This document shows, in pieces, positions 36,889 through 49,264 of a DNA stretch of 64,000 nucleotides. Where the stretch lies: assembly GCF_017562075.2 (NCBI RefSeq), contig NC_054084.1, forward strand, positions 11,394,745-11,458,744, given 5' to 3'. Source of the stretch: Anopheles merus (taxonomy: Eukaryota; Arthropoda; Insecta; Diptera; Culicidae). A program made the position numbers and the translations under genes. The notes beneath the pieces are model-generated. The model was not told where the DNA came from, ran no database searches, and saw only the letters and a program-made list of their open reading frames with translations. The stretch's first letter is position 1; the number at the start of each line of letters is the position of its first letter.

Positions 36889-38426
36889 GAAAACCGCTTC
36901 TCCGTGCATATTTCTGCAACAAAGCAGTGCTTGTAATGCAATCAATACTAACTGTGGTCGATTGTTAGAGGTTTGGGGGGTGGAAAATGAATGGTTGAAG
37001 TGTTGCACAAAGGGAGGGAGGACCGGTGCAATGCGGTAAGCGAAGCGTACCGGAGCAAACACGCGTTGTATCAGCCCGGCACAAAATGTCATCCATTGGG
37101 CAATGGCAACGGAGGCGTTGTTGATTGACTGTCTTTCGGTTCGGATAGAACGCCCATTTTGGCTGGGCGTTCACAAAAACGCCCGCCAACCCCGTCCAGT
37201 TTGCTTCACCATCCGCAAACTCGAGCTTTTCAACGGTTCAAAAACGGTGCGGTTCGTCGCTTGCTTCACTGTTGGTGTCAAACGATTTGAAAATTCCGTT
37301 ATGAAATGATAGCAACGGGTGTGCAGCGGACCTGCTGAAAATCGATATTTACTGTCGGTTTTGTCTTTCTGGGCTATATTTTTCTGCTGGTAGTTGGTTG
37401 TGCTGGAGCGTTCGGCTCATTGCTTTGCTTTGCTAATGCGATAATTACATGGGTTTGGTGGATTGCACAACCAACTGCTTGTTGACAGTCACTGTTGCGC
37501 TTTCCTGTTGTTTCGAGGTTGGACGTTGTACTTATGTTTGTATTAATTACAAAAAATGGAAAGCACTTTTAAAGCCTTTTGATTTTAATAAAACATATTG
37601 ATCCTCCTCACGAAGTTCCCATACTTATACTCCAACTCATTTCCACTCGTACGTTCTGTAGCCTTCTTTCCATGCCACAATAGCCAGCTCGCTGCTTTTG
37701 AATCCTGCTGCGTTTTGCTATTGCCAATAATTTTAATTTCCAACTCATCCACTCACATCCGTCCCAACGTCGGCTAGTCGGCGGAAGCTGATTTGGGCCT
37801 GACGATCAGGTGAATGGTTCCGCACATTCATGTTTTAAAGCGGCATAAATTGGTGCGACAAATTGGCATGCGTGTGGTTTTCGTTTCGCTTTGCGAACAG
37901 GTTTTTTCAGTTGCAGTTCCCAAAATAGCTTTCGATCGTTTCAATAGGTGGCCCCTTTAGCGTTAGGCTCCCAGGAGCGACGTTGCTCCAGAGCTTATCG
38001 TTGAAAATCTAACTCATAAATTGTGTTTGCTGACCGTTTTCGCAGTTGCAACGGGTGGGCCGGTTGCGACACTGGTACGGGGCATTGGGTTTTGCAGTTT
38101 AATATTTTCGTTTCGAATAACTTCTTAACCGATTGTTTTGTTGTCATAAATTTTAGCTGATTGTACTGTTGGTTAGCTAGCTTTTACCATTACGATGAAC
38201 AAATAAGCAGAAAACACCGTGGCGCTGAATCGGAAACGGAAATCCATGGTATGCCTTCACCGAGCATAGCTCCATGTAATGCTTAACGTTTGCTTGCAAC
38301 CCAACCAAACCCTTTCCCATTAAAATGAGGGAAAGAAGAAAAAACACACAAACACACATAAAAGCTAAGGAAATTGCAATCAACAGTTCCAATCAATCTA
38401 ATTCGATCCCGGTGCTGTTGTTGTGT

Positions 38427-38445
38427 GGGGGGGGGGGGGGGGGGG
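38427..38445. repeat. Poly-G tract, 19 bases
   Basis: Uninterrupted run of 19 G after TTGTTGTGT. Confidence 0.95.
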
Positions 38446-41027
38446 CAAAAGGTCCAGTTAAGCGTGGCGGCGTTTTGGGCAATTCATCTCGAAAATCAAT
38501 CCCGCTGTCCTTCGGGCGCGTGCGGGCAGGGCCGAAATGGTCGCGGGTCGGTGAGGTAAATAGAGCGATTGAGCCAACTAGTCGGAGTGAAGGTTGAGCA
38601 AAAGGTTTAACAAAAAAAAAACCTGGGGGTGGGAGGTAACGATTGGTCAACGGCGAAGCAACTGTTTGGCTTAATCAGATTGCATTTCACGCCAATAAGC
38701 TTCATTATGCACGGTTCAATGCTTTATTTCGCTCACTTTTCTTAATGCTTAGCTGTTGCTTTGTCGTTCGATAGAGGGCGAATGGCGACGCAAAAAAAAG
38801 CAGTCGTTTTGTATGATGGGGGCAATCACTTGAGAACCTTTTCTTTACATTGGAACTGTCGTTTATCACTCCGCAATCGGCACAATCTCGTTCAATTGTG
38901 CATTGGAATTGAATAGCAAACTACAAAAAAACATGAATTGAGTGAATTGATGTTGATTTTTCATCAAAAGAAGGAAATAAAACCTTACTGATCAAAAATG
39001 AGCGTCTGGATCTTGATCGCAAACGAGTGGACACATCGGTAACGACGTTGAGAAAAATGTCCTTGAGCGTTTCAGCGATCGAAACGTCCAACGGGATATA
39101 CTTATCGACTGCACCATCACAGTGATGACAATTTGTGATCGTTTGAAATTAATTCGATGATTTTTACGACGCATTAGGCAGCGATCCAACGATCCGAATG
39201 GAAACGAACATCATTCGCCTAAGCGAGCTTAACTGTGTCGCTTTGATGAGGAGTGTAAAATACACAAAGCAAACTAACGTCCAACGTCCAATGTGGCGTG
39301 CACTTTTGATGAATGATATTAATTAGGCAACACAAGCGCAAGGGGGCGGTTTGCGTCCAGAAGATCCTCAGGCGTAGCCGTTGGGCAGCTTCCGATACGC
39401 GATACGCCGTTCGCTCATAATCCCTGATATCATTGACCGATCGCCACATGAAGTGGCCACCGGATCACCATTGAAATATGGCTACGATTTATTTGCCCAA
39501 CGGTAGCACACGATCCGAGCGGCAAGATAACATGGGGATGAAAAATATCGTCCAACCGATACACCAGGAACCGTGAAGCCCACCTCGTAACCTCGCGTTC
39601 CGCTTTGGGAAAAGAGAAGTGGATGCAAACTCACACACACTACTCACGTTCGCCCTGCAGCGAACGGTAGCCTTTTAATGAAAAGGTGGAGTGGATTCGT
39701 GAAATAGATCACCGCCGGGTTTATTAAACTCCCCATGGGATAACGGCTGTAGCTCCTATCGCAACAGCAACATCACAACACTGCTCTGATTTTATTTGTC
39801 TGTGCGGTAGAATCACTCCTCAGGGCCTCACTTACGCGTACTGCCCATTGCATATCAAAGGGTGATATTACGCTGGTTGGGAATACATTTATAGCGTGCA
39901 AGATTTACATAACAATATGAAATATTCGCTGCTAACATGCGTACTGTGCGTCGCTTGAGCGAACGATGTCGTTAAAACGATTCGTTATTGCCCTCGTTAG
40001 AGGTGATAAAGATGAATCGAAGGAGTGGTTTTGGGGCACGGAACGGTTTAGGTTTGTCGCTTTAAAGTGTGGTTTGAAGATTTAATTGCTTGCTGTAAAT
40101 GGGGTGGTAATAAAATTAGTTATGCTGTTGGGGTTATGATTTACACTACAAACAGTCCATGTTATGCTAATTATGACATGCGAGATGTGGGGGACCATTG
40201 GAGCTGGTGTATAAAGGTTGGTGTAAATTGCAAGTAATGAGGTTGAGAAGACATTTTTTCTTTTCTTTTTAGTATTGAAATGATGTAGTTTAAAAGTAGA
40301 TTTATTAATTTAGCAGAAATTTGGCGTTTTTAAAGAACCTTGATTTTATACCAAAATCATTAATTTTGTAATTATAAGCAGCTATTGGAATTATCAAAAG
40401 ATCATGAATGATTTGGTCTTTTGCCACCTTTTTCCAACTCCACCACAGCTGTTACTCACAGGCATTCACCTTTACTGTATTTTGAAATTAGGAAAAAAAA
40501 GGAAGGTTTACACGCATTTCAGTGCAGCACATTCACAATTGCGCAACACTTTCTATCTCGATTAACTGCTCATATAGCAAAGAAAACACTCCCCAACCAA
40601 TCGATCTTTCCCTCGCACGGTCTGACCAACCAACCAGCACAACACAACAGCACAAAACAGCCACAAAACCACATCACTCTAATCCCGCGAAACACGAGCC
40701 CGGACCGGCCTTCATTCATCTTCCAAACCCGCCAATCCGCCAGTAATAGAGATCTCATTTGTCCGGTGCGACCTCGGCACGAAATAAATCCTCCCTTCCG
40801 GTATTACAGCTTATTAGAGAGACAGGGAGGGTGTTGAACACACACACACACCTTTCCTTTCGCGACGATGCCTGATGCAGCCCGGACGATCACATTTCTC
40901 CCGCGCCTGTCACCCGGCACCCAGCGATTAGGGGTCGGTTTATTATGATATTTGAAAATTAATCTTCATGGGTTACACCTCCCGCCTGTTCCACTTCCCC
41001 ACCTCAAATTCCACAGGGTGGGTCAGA

Positions 41028-41041
41028 GGGGGGGGGGGGGG
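41028..41041. repeat. Poly-G tract, 14 bases
   Basis: Uninterrupted run of 14 G. Confidence 0.95.
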
Positions 41042-41513
41042 CGGTTTGCGTGTTCCTACTGCTTATCCTCCCTGTTGCATCGAAACCAAGGGGACCGTCG
41101 CGTTGAAAGGCTTCCTCCCTCCCTGTGGCCACGCTGTGATCTTTTCGGTAGATCACGCTGTGCTGCCAACCGCCGTCCATCGTACGGTGCGGGGACCGGG
41201 AAAATGCGCGGAAACCGTCACCTGTGAAGGCCTAGGTCTTTGGCCACTCCGCAAACGTTACGGAAGTCACACAAACCACAGCTGAAGGGGGTTGGTAACA
41301 GGGCGATAGACAGGGGTTGAAGATCGAAAAACAATACTCGCAAGCAACAAGATAAAAAGGAAAGTTCCAAGGTTGAGCGTGGTGCATTGATTGAGTTACG
41401 TCAAGTTTTTTAGAGCGTTGGCCTCGGTTAGGCGGAGAGCAAAAGTGAATCATTTTCCCAATCAACAATTAATCATCGTCCAATAAACGTGTTATTTGAT
41501 CGGATTGAAGCGA

Positions 41514-41516
<3 letters not shown>

Positions 41517-41545
<29 letters not shown>
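41517..41545. repeat. (AG)n microsatellite
   Basis: About fourteen AG units; no coding sequence nearby. Confidence 0.95.
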
Positions 41546-41551
<6 letters not shown>

Positions 41552-44500
41552 GAAGGGTTAGAGAAAAAAGAGCTGTTATAATAAAATAAATAAACCTAAG
41601 ACCAAAACGAACGGAATCGATCATTGACGCCTGCTGCATTGGGAAGAGATGGAAAGGATTTTCCCGTAACAGCAGCCAAGCCGCTCGACTCAAGTAGATC
41701 ACGGAAAGGGATTAATGGACGCGTGCACGCGACCTCAAGTGTTTGGTTAAGAGGGCCAGCATTCCGCACCGCAAGTAGCAAGCATACTCGAGGAAAAGTG
41801 TTGAAAGGCGCACTAGAAGATAAAGCAAATAATAAGCTTTATACACATATATATATTTAAAAACAAAAGCATCCCGAGTGAAAAGAGGCCCAATCCCACC
41901 GGGCGATTAATTAAAGATTTCATTTGGCTTTCACGCTTCACACTACCTGCCCAGTCCGCCCGGACATGACAGGTGCCTGTCGGAGTTGGTTTGAAATGGA
42001 AAGTGCAGTTTGGCGCAGTTCGAAGCAGCGCAGAAAACGCCGTTGCTTTCAACTGTTTATTAAACACTCATGTTTCACAGGGGAGAAGTGTGCTGCTGCT
42101 GTGTTGTGGTTGTATTGAGTGCGTGGCTGGGTAAACTTGAACACACGATGCACAATACGCGCATGCGTTTGGGTAATGCAAATGGGCAGTGATGAATGAT
42201 GGTTGGATTAAAAGATGATTATTTAGTTTTTGGAGTATTAAATGATTGATCAGATAAAGACAGATGATAGATTTCATGTTCATTTGGAAGAATTTGTGAT
42301 GGTTACTTTATGCAAAATTGTCAGATCATGTCAGATCGTAATATTAACAAACTGAGATACCCTTAGCCGTTAGCGTTCCTTTTTCGACGTTTTCTAGATA
42401 TTTTAAATCTATTTGCCTGCGATCTGTTTATCGATATACATTTAATGAAATGAGATATAATGAAAGAAAATGCATAAAAAGAAATATTTGGTATCGTACA
42501 GATCAAGCCTCTACTAAGTCAATGATATATAAGACACATCCAATGCAACGAACTTTCATGTGTCCTTCATCCATAATTTCAAAAATTAAATAAACTTATT
42601 ATCACTTGAAAAAACACACTTCGGCAGTTGTAAAGCATTCTTATTCATTTAACCTTGAATTTGTTTTCACTAATTTGTTTGCATGTTTTATGATTTCGAT
42701 AATCTATCCATCAAACAGCCCTTGTACAAGCCTCTCTTTGTTAGAATTCCCCACGAAGTCATAGAAAATTTACGCCAACATGTGTTAATGAGTCCCCACA
42801 AAGGTGCATCCGCGTCACAAGCACCGCTAAGCAACGAGATGGACCATTCCCGTTCCACTCTGCCAGAAGTGGTTGCATTGCAGCTTGCCAAAGCCTTGCC
42901 AAAGTTCAAGTTTACGACCTCTACCTCCACCGTAGAGTTTCACACGCCGCACACGAGGGACCTGATGTTTGTGCCCCCGGGAGCCATCCCGGCTCATCCG
43001 GGGCCAGCTACCATTAGCATGTTTAAAAGCAGGTTCCCGCTCGCTTATTACGCTGGAGGAGTCGCAATAACAAACTCTCCCTTGTGCCTCGACACACCGG
43101 CGACCCCAGCGCAAAGCGGATCAATGCGACCAAACACACAATCGCTCCCCGTGTTGGTGGTACGCACCGAAGAAAGTACCAATTAGCACCCAGTTATTAT
43201 GAGTGCTGTGTTTTTTTTTTCTCCACCCCACCATCGAAAGGAAAAGTACACCCTTTGTTTCGCTAGGGATGATAGCTTAATTTTTCGAGCGCCCGCTTGT
43301 TTGGTGCCGCACACAGGGGTAGTGTAATGACTCTGTTGGGTGAGTGAGAGCCTAGGTTGCAGTGGCTGATTGTGGGAAACCCAATGACGGCTTTGGCAAG
43401 TGTCCCTCGGGGGGCAACGGAGAGGTTGTGCGTGTGTTGACTTATGCTACATCCGCGAGACAGCTTTCGTTAGCTGTCGGGTGAACAATAATGCCCGAGG
43501 AAAGTTTTGATTGAAATTTGGTCCAGTCTTGGTGTTGGTGTTGAATTTAGCACCACCAGTGAGTGATGGGAATTCGTAATAAATAGTAGATTAATTGGGG
43601 GAAAAGAACACTCCACGCACAAGAAAGACAACACCACATTTGCATGTTTTTGTGCTGCTTGTTGATGATCGCTTGAGAAACATGAATAATTTGTTCATGC
43701 TATCAACGCGGCTTGTGGTTCATTGTCAACAATGTCGACAACTGTTCGTTAAGCTCACAAGCAGTGATCTCTTGTATTGTCACTGTCAAGAAGGCTACCA
43801 CATCTTTTGGGCTCGAGTGGGATCAAGGGTGTATTATGTTAAGGAATGTCAAAGTTGGGCGACAAGCGCTTCAAAGCTCTCAGTTTGAAACACGCTGTTC
43901 AATGCTATCAGCAGTTGAACGCTTGTACCAAACTTGACATTACAAACCTGAAGTGTAGTCCTCAAGAAACTGATTTAAATATATACAAGGCGTTAACAAA
44001 AACCCTCGTGCAAACCCTTTTTAGGTACAATTCGTTGAGTTGTGAAGAATCTTGTTACCAATAGTCTTATTGGACGCAAAAGTGAAGTGTTAACCTTGTT
44101 TACTCATAATGTATGCACCTATTTGACATTGCTGCAAGTGTAAACGAATTCCACCAAGCTCTAAACGCCTCTGAATGCTCCGGAGCTTAAAAATGACATT
44201 TGCAATATTTTATCTTTTTAAAGAGTTGCGTACCCAACACTGATTAGTATCGCTGTCGTCTCTGTATGAGCTTAATTAGTGCTACTAATATTTCATTGCT
44301 TCTCTGACCTCGGATCTCCGCCACGATACGGTTTAGAACGGAATGGTCATTCCCATGCTCTAATGAAGTGATCACACCACCAACCGCCTTCACTGTGTTC
44401 CGAACTACACAGGCCAATCTCCACTGCATTCCGGCGCCGACTTTAGAAGTCTCGCGTGTCCTTTGCCCATGTCGTTAGAGTAAATTCTTTGGTACGCTGA

Positions 44501-46485
44501 GCGATGCATAATCAAGCATTCAATTCCATCCAGCAAATGATTAATCTCGGCGGAGTTTGAACCATACCGCACACGGTTGAATCCCGCCGGAATCGAGCTT
44601 TGCTTTTGCTAGTAACATTTGAATACACGCAGCCAGATCGTTTCAATGTTCAAGTTTAACCTACGAGTGCAGGCTTCGTTTCTAGACGTTTTTCCATTAA
44701 AGGATGGCGATCCGATCGGGTCGCTTGTGCAGTACAACCACCTGAAGCCCAAAGCGGAGTACATTTTACGGTCAGCACTCAGGCCACACAACCTGACTGA
44801 CTCACCGTCCACTTGACAAAGCCCGTGCGCAGTGTGCAAGAACGCGATCAAATTCCTCTTTGAAGGGAACTTACGCGAGCGTTGGAATTTGAAAGCCCAA
44901 CCTTTTGCGTTGGGTCCGGTCGGGGTGTGTGAATCGTTCGATTGCAACCTCTCCCAAAAACACCACAGGTGAAGGGATCTCCCAAACCGTACGTCAAGGT
45001 TTTCCTGAGCGCGGGATCGCAATCCAGAAGTTAAAGGTGTGTACCGTAGGACCGGGCCGACCTCAAAATCAGTCTACTGGGCGATGCTCTCAAACCAATT
45101 TGGTGCGGTAATGTTTTTGGACAGCGCAAGTTATGCAAAGCATGCAGCATGAGCTTCGTCGAAGTGTGAGCAATACGTTTGGCCGAACTATATCCATGAC
45201 CGCGTACGGCTCGTACGGGTCAGCCAAGGGCTAGGGCCGTTCTGCAGATGTTCTCATTTTCAATCACAACTGCACTCAACCTGACAAATGGGCAAAACGT
45301 GACGAATTGTGCAATGTGTGCCTGGCTGCACTACGGGTAGACACGCTAGCTAGGCTGTTGAGATGAGCCAATAGCATCAAAAAGGAAAGGACCACCGGCA
45401 AAGATGTGACTTAAAATGGGTTTAAAAATAGGACGATCTTTCACGTTGTAGTTGATGCAAGTTAAAGATTGAGAATTCGAACGACAGTGAGTTTTGGATA
45501 TATGACTCTACGCAGCAGATTTTTTACTGAGAGAATTGAGTTACTCTGCTAATAATAATATTGTTTTACACGTATAATTACATTTGGAGTCTTAAAAAGC
45601 ATAACATACGAATTTATTTTATTTTAGCATTATTACTACTATCCCAATGTGATTCTTGGTTAATTAACTGCATCACTCGTATTAAATTCCAATTAATTTC
45701 ATAAACTATTTATTCCGTGTTCTTGCTGGAAAAATGTATTCTTGTATGAATTGTACTACAACTCGCTAGCAAGGAAAACTGTAATTATAAATCCCCTGAG
45801 CAAACAACTGCTATACATACAGCCTGACAGGACTAGTTTGTTTACAAGCCAAAACATTAGGAAAATTTACATCCTACGATTAGCTAACCAACAATAAGCG
45901 CCTGACGGCAATGGTAATCGCTCAAAACAAGCTGCAAACAAGCAAACGCGCACACAACAAAAAAACGCCACGTACACACGTACATACGAGGATCATTTAC
46001 AACCCAATCCAATCAATACTTGTCCGTTAGCACACGTTGCCTGCTCGATTGCAGCCCTTGGGCAACCGTCGGCAACAAATGCCCATTCAATAAATGGGGT
46101 AAAAACAAACCATTGCACATTGCCGTTTTTGTCCCACGCTTTGCTTCTAGCGTTGCGCTAAACAAACGCGGCTAAGAATGATCACCTTGCATGTGTATGC
46201 GTCTGGCCTGACGGAGGGAGAAGGTGCACCTGCTTTCCCAAGAACCGTTTTGGAGCCATTTTTCTTTCCTGCAATCACCGTGATTATACAGGGCATCGAT
46301 GCACGCGCATCGTTCCATAAATCAAACCACAACCATTCCACATGGGAGACCACCCTCACGCATCCATCAGGCTTGGCTCCCTGCCACTCACGCACGCACC
46401 GGCATGGACATCGACTTCAGGTCGGAAGGTACGGTGTAGTAATTCTGCAATCGAACACGATCGACCGTAGGGGTTTTGATCGCAA

Positions 46486-46504
46486 TCGAATCGATCGATC
46501 GATC
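46486..46504. repeat. (ATCG)n short repeat
   Basis: Self-complementary ATCG units (AATCGATCGATCGATC), able to form a hairpin. Confidence 0.8.
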
Positions 46505-46876
46505 AAACGGTACGCAAAAGTGGATTGCCTGTAGCCCAGTCCCCACAGAGGAAACACAACGAAGGAAAACGAAGGGCTCAAGAAAATGGGTGAGTTTTGT
46601 ACCGCAATTACAGCTTCATAAATTTGTATTAATGTTTTCACGCTTTTGTGTTGTCCGATTGCGATCCGATTCCGATTGGATCTATGTTGGTGATCCGTTC
46701 CGATGCAATGGGAATCGTACTGGGACGATCGCACGGTACGGTCTAGGAGCGGTTCGATATTACATGCTTCCCATACGAATCTATTACTGTCGCGCTGATT
46801 GCCTGTCATTTGGTGGGCACCATTTTGAGTTGGATCATGATCACAGGGCACGATACCGCAGTCGCAGGGAAACATA

Positions 46877-46920
46877 CCTGGATGGAAAGGAAAAAAACAA
46901 AGAAAAAACGTTATTAATGT
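46877..46920 (-). promoter_or_regulatory. Putative recursive splicing ratchet point 2
   Basis: Minus strand: branch-like ATTAATAAC, a tract of about 30 mostly T/C bases, then CCATCCAG joined to GTATGTTTCC, junction between 46878 and 46877. The layout is the same as the site at 35833 and on the same strand, about 11 kb upstream in the presumed transcript, a spacing usual for recursive segments. Confidence 0.55.
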
Positions 46921-46924
46921 AATG

Positions 46925-47980
46925 AAGAAGGAAAAAAAGATTTAAAAACTATGATTTTGCTTGATAAAAGACAATAAATCGCAATGTATGGCACAATAAT
47001 TTATTTTCGGCAACAATATAAGGGGAAACAGATTATTCAATCGGTCGTCAAGAATTTCTATTTGTCACAAAATGAAATAACCTGTTTCATTCAATTGCAA
47101 ACTTTCTTTCACCTTACATCATCCATCCAACAGCACACGGAAAGATTTAAAATAGGAAAGTAAAAAATCACTTTCGCTCTCGAAACAAAAAAAAATGCTT
47201 TATTTTCTAACGCAACGCCACGGTGCATCCGTTGCGTATAACCGCAAGCGCACAGCGCCATAAAACATTTGTGTGACTGCGATGAAAACGATGCTTCTTC
47301 GCGTAATAAATAAAATCACTGCTTCAAAAACCGGCACTAAACCTATAAAAGCTCGCCGAAAAGGAAGATAAAAAAACTCCACACATCACACGACGCGAAA
47401 CGATGTAGAGAGAAGAGCCAAAAAACACAAGCTCTAATCGGACGATTTTGGACGATCCGCGCAAACGCTTCACGCATGCGTTACTCGGGATCGGATGCGC
47501 GGAAGTGAGCACAGGTTGCGTCTGGTGTTGCGTGCTTACATGCATGAAAATTTGGCAGAGGAATCACAGCACACACACACGGAGCAAAAACATACCCAAC
47601 AACAAATCATTACAACGCAGCCAACCGATTACGGTAAGGCACCGGCAAGAGAGTAAATTAACATTTTTGCTAATTTTGTTCGATAACTTTCGGGGTGCGT
47701 TAGGTGTATTTTTTTTCAAGCAGTGCAAAAATTTACTTCTTTTTTTTTGTTTTGCAAATCGGGAAAATGGAAAACTCAGCAGAGAGGATATAATTATTAT
47801 AAATTTCGTAATTAAAATTACACGCTCAGTGGAGTACATTGTGCAACAGAGTGTAGTTGGTGCAAAAGTAGCAAAATATGCGCCGCAGCGGTGAAGGTTG
47901 TTGAATAGAAAACAATAAATTTTGAAGTTTTTCCATGTTAATAAACCAGCTTTTACATCTTCCACTGTGTCCCTCCATTC
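46925..47980. other. Non-coding DNA downstream of the lipase gene
   Basis: AT-rich. No canonical minus-strand AATAAA was found in the first 200 bases after the lipase stop. Confidence 0.5.
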
Positions 47981-47982
47981 CA

Positions 47983-49222
47983 TCATTTCTTCTCAGCCGT
48001 CCCGCGCTGATCCGTCAGTGATGCCACCACCGACCGATACAGCCGGTGTGCGTTCGTATCGTACAGATAGTCGATGTGGTTCCACTTGCGCAACCCGATC
48101 CGATGCTTGTGCACCACGTTCGGCAAGCTGTCCGCCAGGTCCTCCACATCCTCCGCCGGCACAAAGTTATCCGCCTCGCTGTAGTACAGCGAGATCGGTG
48201 CGGTCACATTCCGGAGCGGATACTCGGGCGGCACTCGCGCCCCGTATCGCCTCACATTCCCGTCCGGCCCGTAATCGTACTGCTGGAACGACTTGGCCAA
48301 ATGGTTCCGGCCAAAGTGTAGCAGCTGGTACAGCGAGCACCCCGCCGGCGTGTTCGCCAGTATGTCGCCCACGATCGACCGATTGATCGAATCGTGCACG
48401 CCGGTAAAGTACCAGACGTTCGTCAGCACCAGATCGGTCGGGATCAGGCCCATCTTGTGGCCAGCGTGCAGCAGCTCCACCGGTGACCCCGGACCGCGGC
48501 CCACCATCTCGTACGTGCGTGTCATTTTCGCAATCGTTTCCAGCTCCTCGACCCGCGTGGTGAACTGAAACACGGGCGAGGTGGCGCGGTGAATGTAAGC
48601 GGCCGGTGCCATCAGATGCACGCTGGCAAACTTCCGATTGTACAGCGGGCGCATGCTTGCCATCACCAGAAACACGGCACCGCCCTGCGAGTGGCCGATG
48701 TAGTGCAGCGTATCGGAGGAGCTGTTGAGGCGGATGTAGTCCACCATGGCGGGCAGATCGTACAGACCGATCTCGTGGAAGCTGAAGCGCCAGTATTCGG
48801 CATCTTTGCGGGTGAGCTTGATGTGTTCTTTCGAGAACGTGTTGCCGCGCACATTCCCCAGCCAAACGTCGTGCCCTTGGTCGGCGGCTATGAAAGCGAG
48901 CGCTTTGTCCGGCCCTTGCACCGTCCAATCGACCGAGGAGGCAATCAAACCGTGCATGATGAGCACCGGTGCTCCCTTGCCCGGAATGCGCACGAGCGTG
49001 AGGATGTAGCCGTCCTGCGTGGTGACTTTGTGCAGCTCGACCGGATATCCGTGGCGTGTGATCGAGTGGCGCTGTGGAGCAAAGTGTTTTGTAGCTTACA
49101 TTTGTTCTTTATGGAACGCAAAGTTGAGCGTTTACCAGTATATCATTTGGATTTTTTGCACCTAAAACGTGGGTGATCGATGCGGTCAGTGCCAACAGGT
49201 ACAACGCTGCGTGGCAAGCCAT
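47983..49222 (-). CDS. Secreted acid lipase (alpha/beta hydrolase, gastric/lysosomal lipase family)
   Basis: Two exons, 49136..49222 (29 codons) and 47983..49071, joined across a 64 bp GT-AG intron in phase 0, give 391 residues, the usual size for the family. MACHAALYLLALTASITHVLG is a clear signal peptide, which fixes the start. The conserved entry stretch HGYPVELHKVTTQDGYIL (36-53) follows, then HGL (69-71, oxyanion region), a DVWLGNVRGN motif, the nucleophile elbow GHSQGG (Ser157), the acid YSEADNFVP (Asp330) and the KWNHIDYLY histidine (His361). All triad residues are present, so the enzyme is expected to be active, releasing fatty acids from triacylglycerol or related esters outside the cell or in lysosomes. 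Possible N-glycosylation sites include Asn145, Asn259 and Asn317. The family is large in insects and expressed in gut, fat body or reproductive tract; which applies here cannot be told. No sister lipase gene occurs in the window. Confidence 0.95.
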
Positions 49223-49223
49223 G

Positions 49224-49258
49224 GCTGAGCACTAACTACCACGTTAGTGGATTTTATA
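49224..49258 (-). promoter_or_regulatory. TATA promoter of the lipase gene
   Basis: Minus-strand TATAAAA lies at 49258..49252. Initiator-like TTAGTG (A at 49233) or TCAGCC (A at 49226) fall 25 to 32 bases downstream, so the predicted leader before the ATG at 49222 is only about 4 to 11 nucleotides. The box is clear; the start site is inferred. Confidence 0.5.
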
Positions 49259-49264
49259 TTCCAC

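Larger units (their letters stand above)
35875..46865. other. Non-coding stretch between the two ratchet-like sites
   Basis: Eleven kb with long C/G homopolymers and CT/CA/AG repeats. The 167-codon plus frame 42683..43186 starts at an ATG but has no recognisable domain. Frames at 43595..44064 and 44609..45022 are likewise featureless. Confidence 0.5.

Noticed and set aside
42683..43186. 167-codon plus-strand ATG frame
   Set aside because: No domain, signal peptide or splice context recognised; composition is not clearly coding.
46570..46600. ATGG followed by GTGAGT at 46589 on the plus strand
   Set aside because: A start codon split by a donor is possible, but no acceptor or downstream exon supports it.
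48167..48928. 253-codon minus-strand frame inside the lipase
   Set aside because: Out-of-frame shadow of the lipase coding exon, Arg/Ala-rich as expected from GC-rich third positions.
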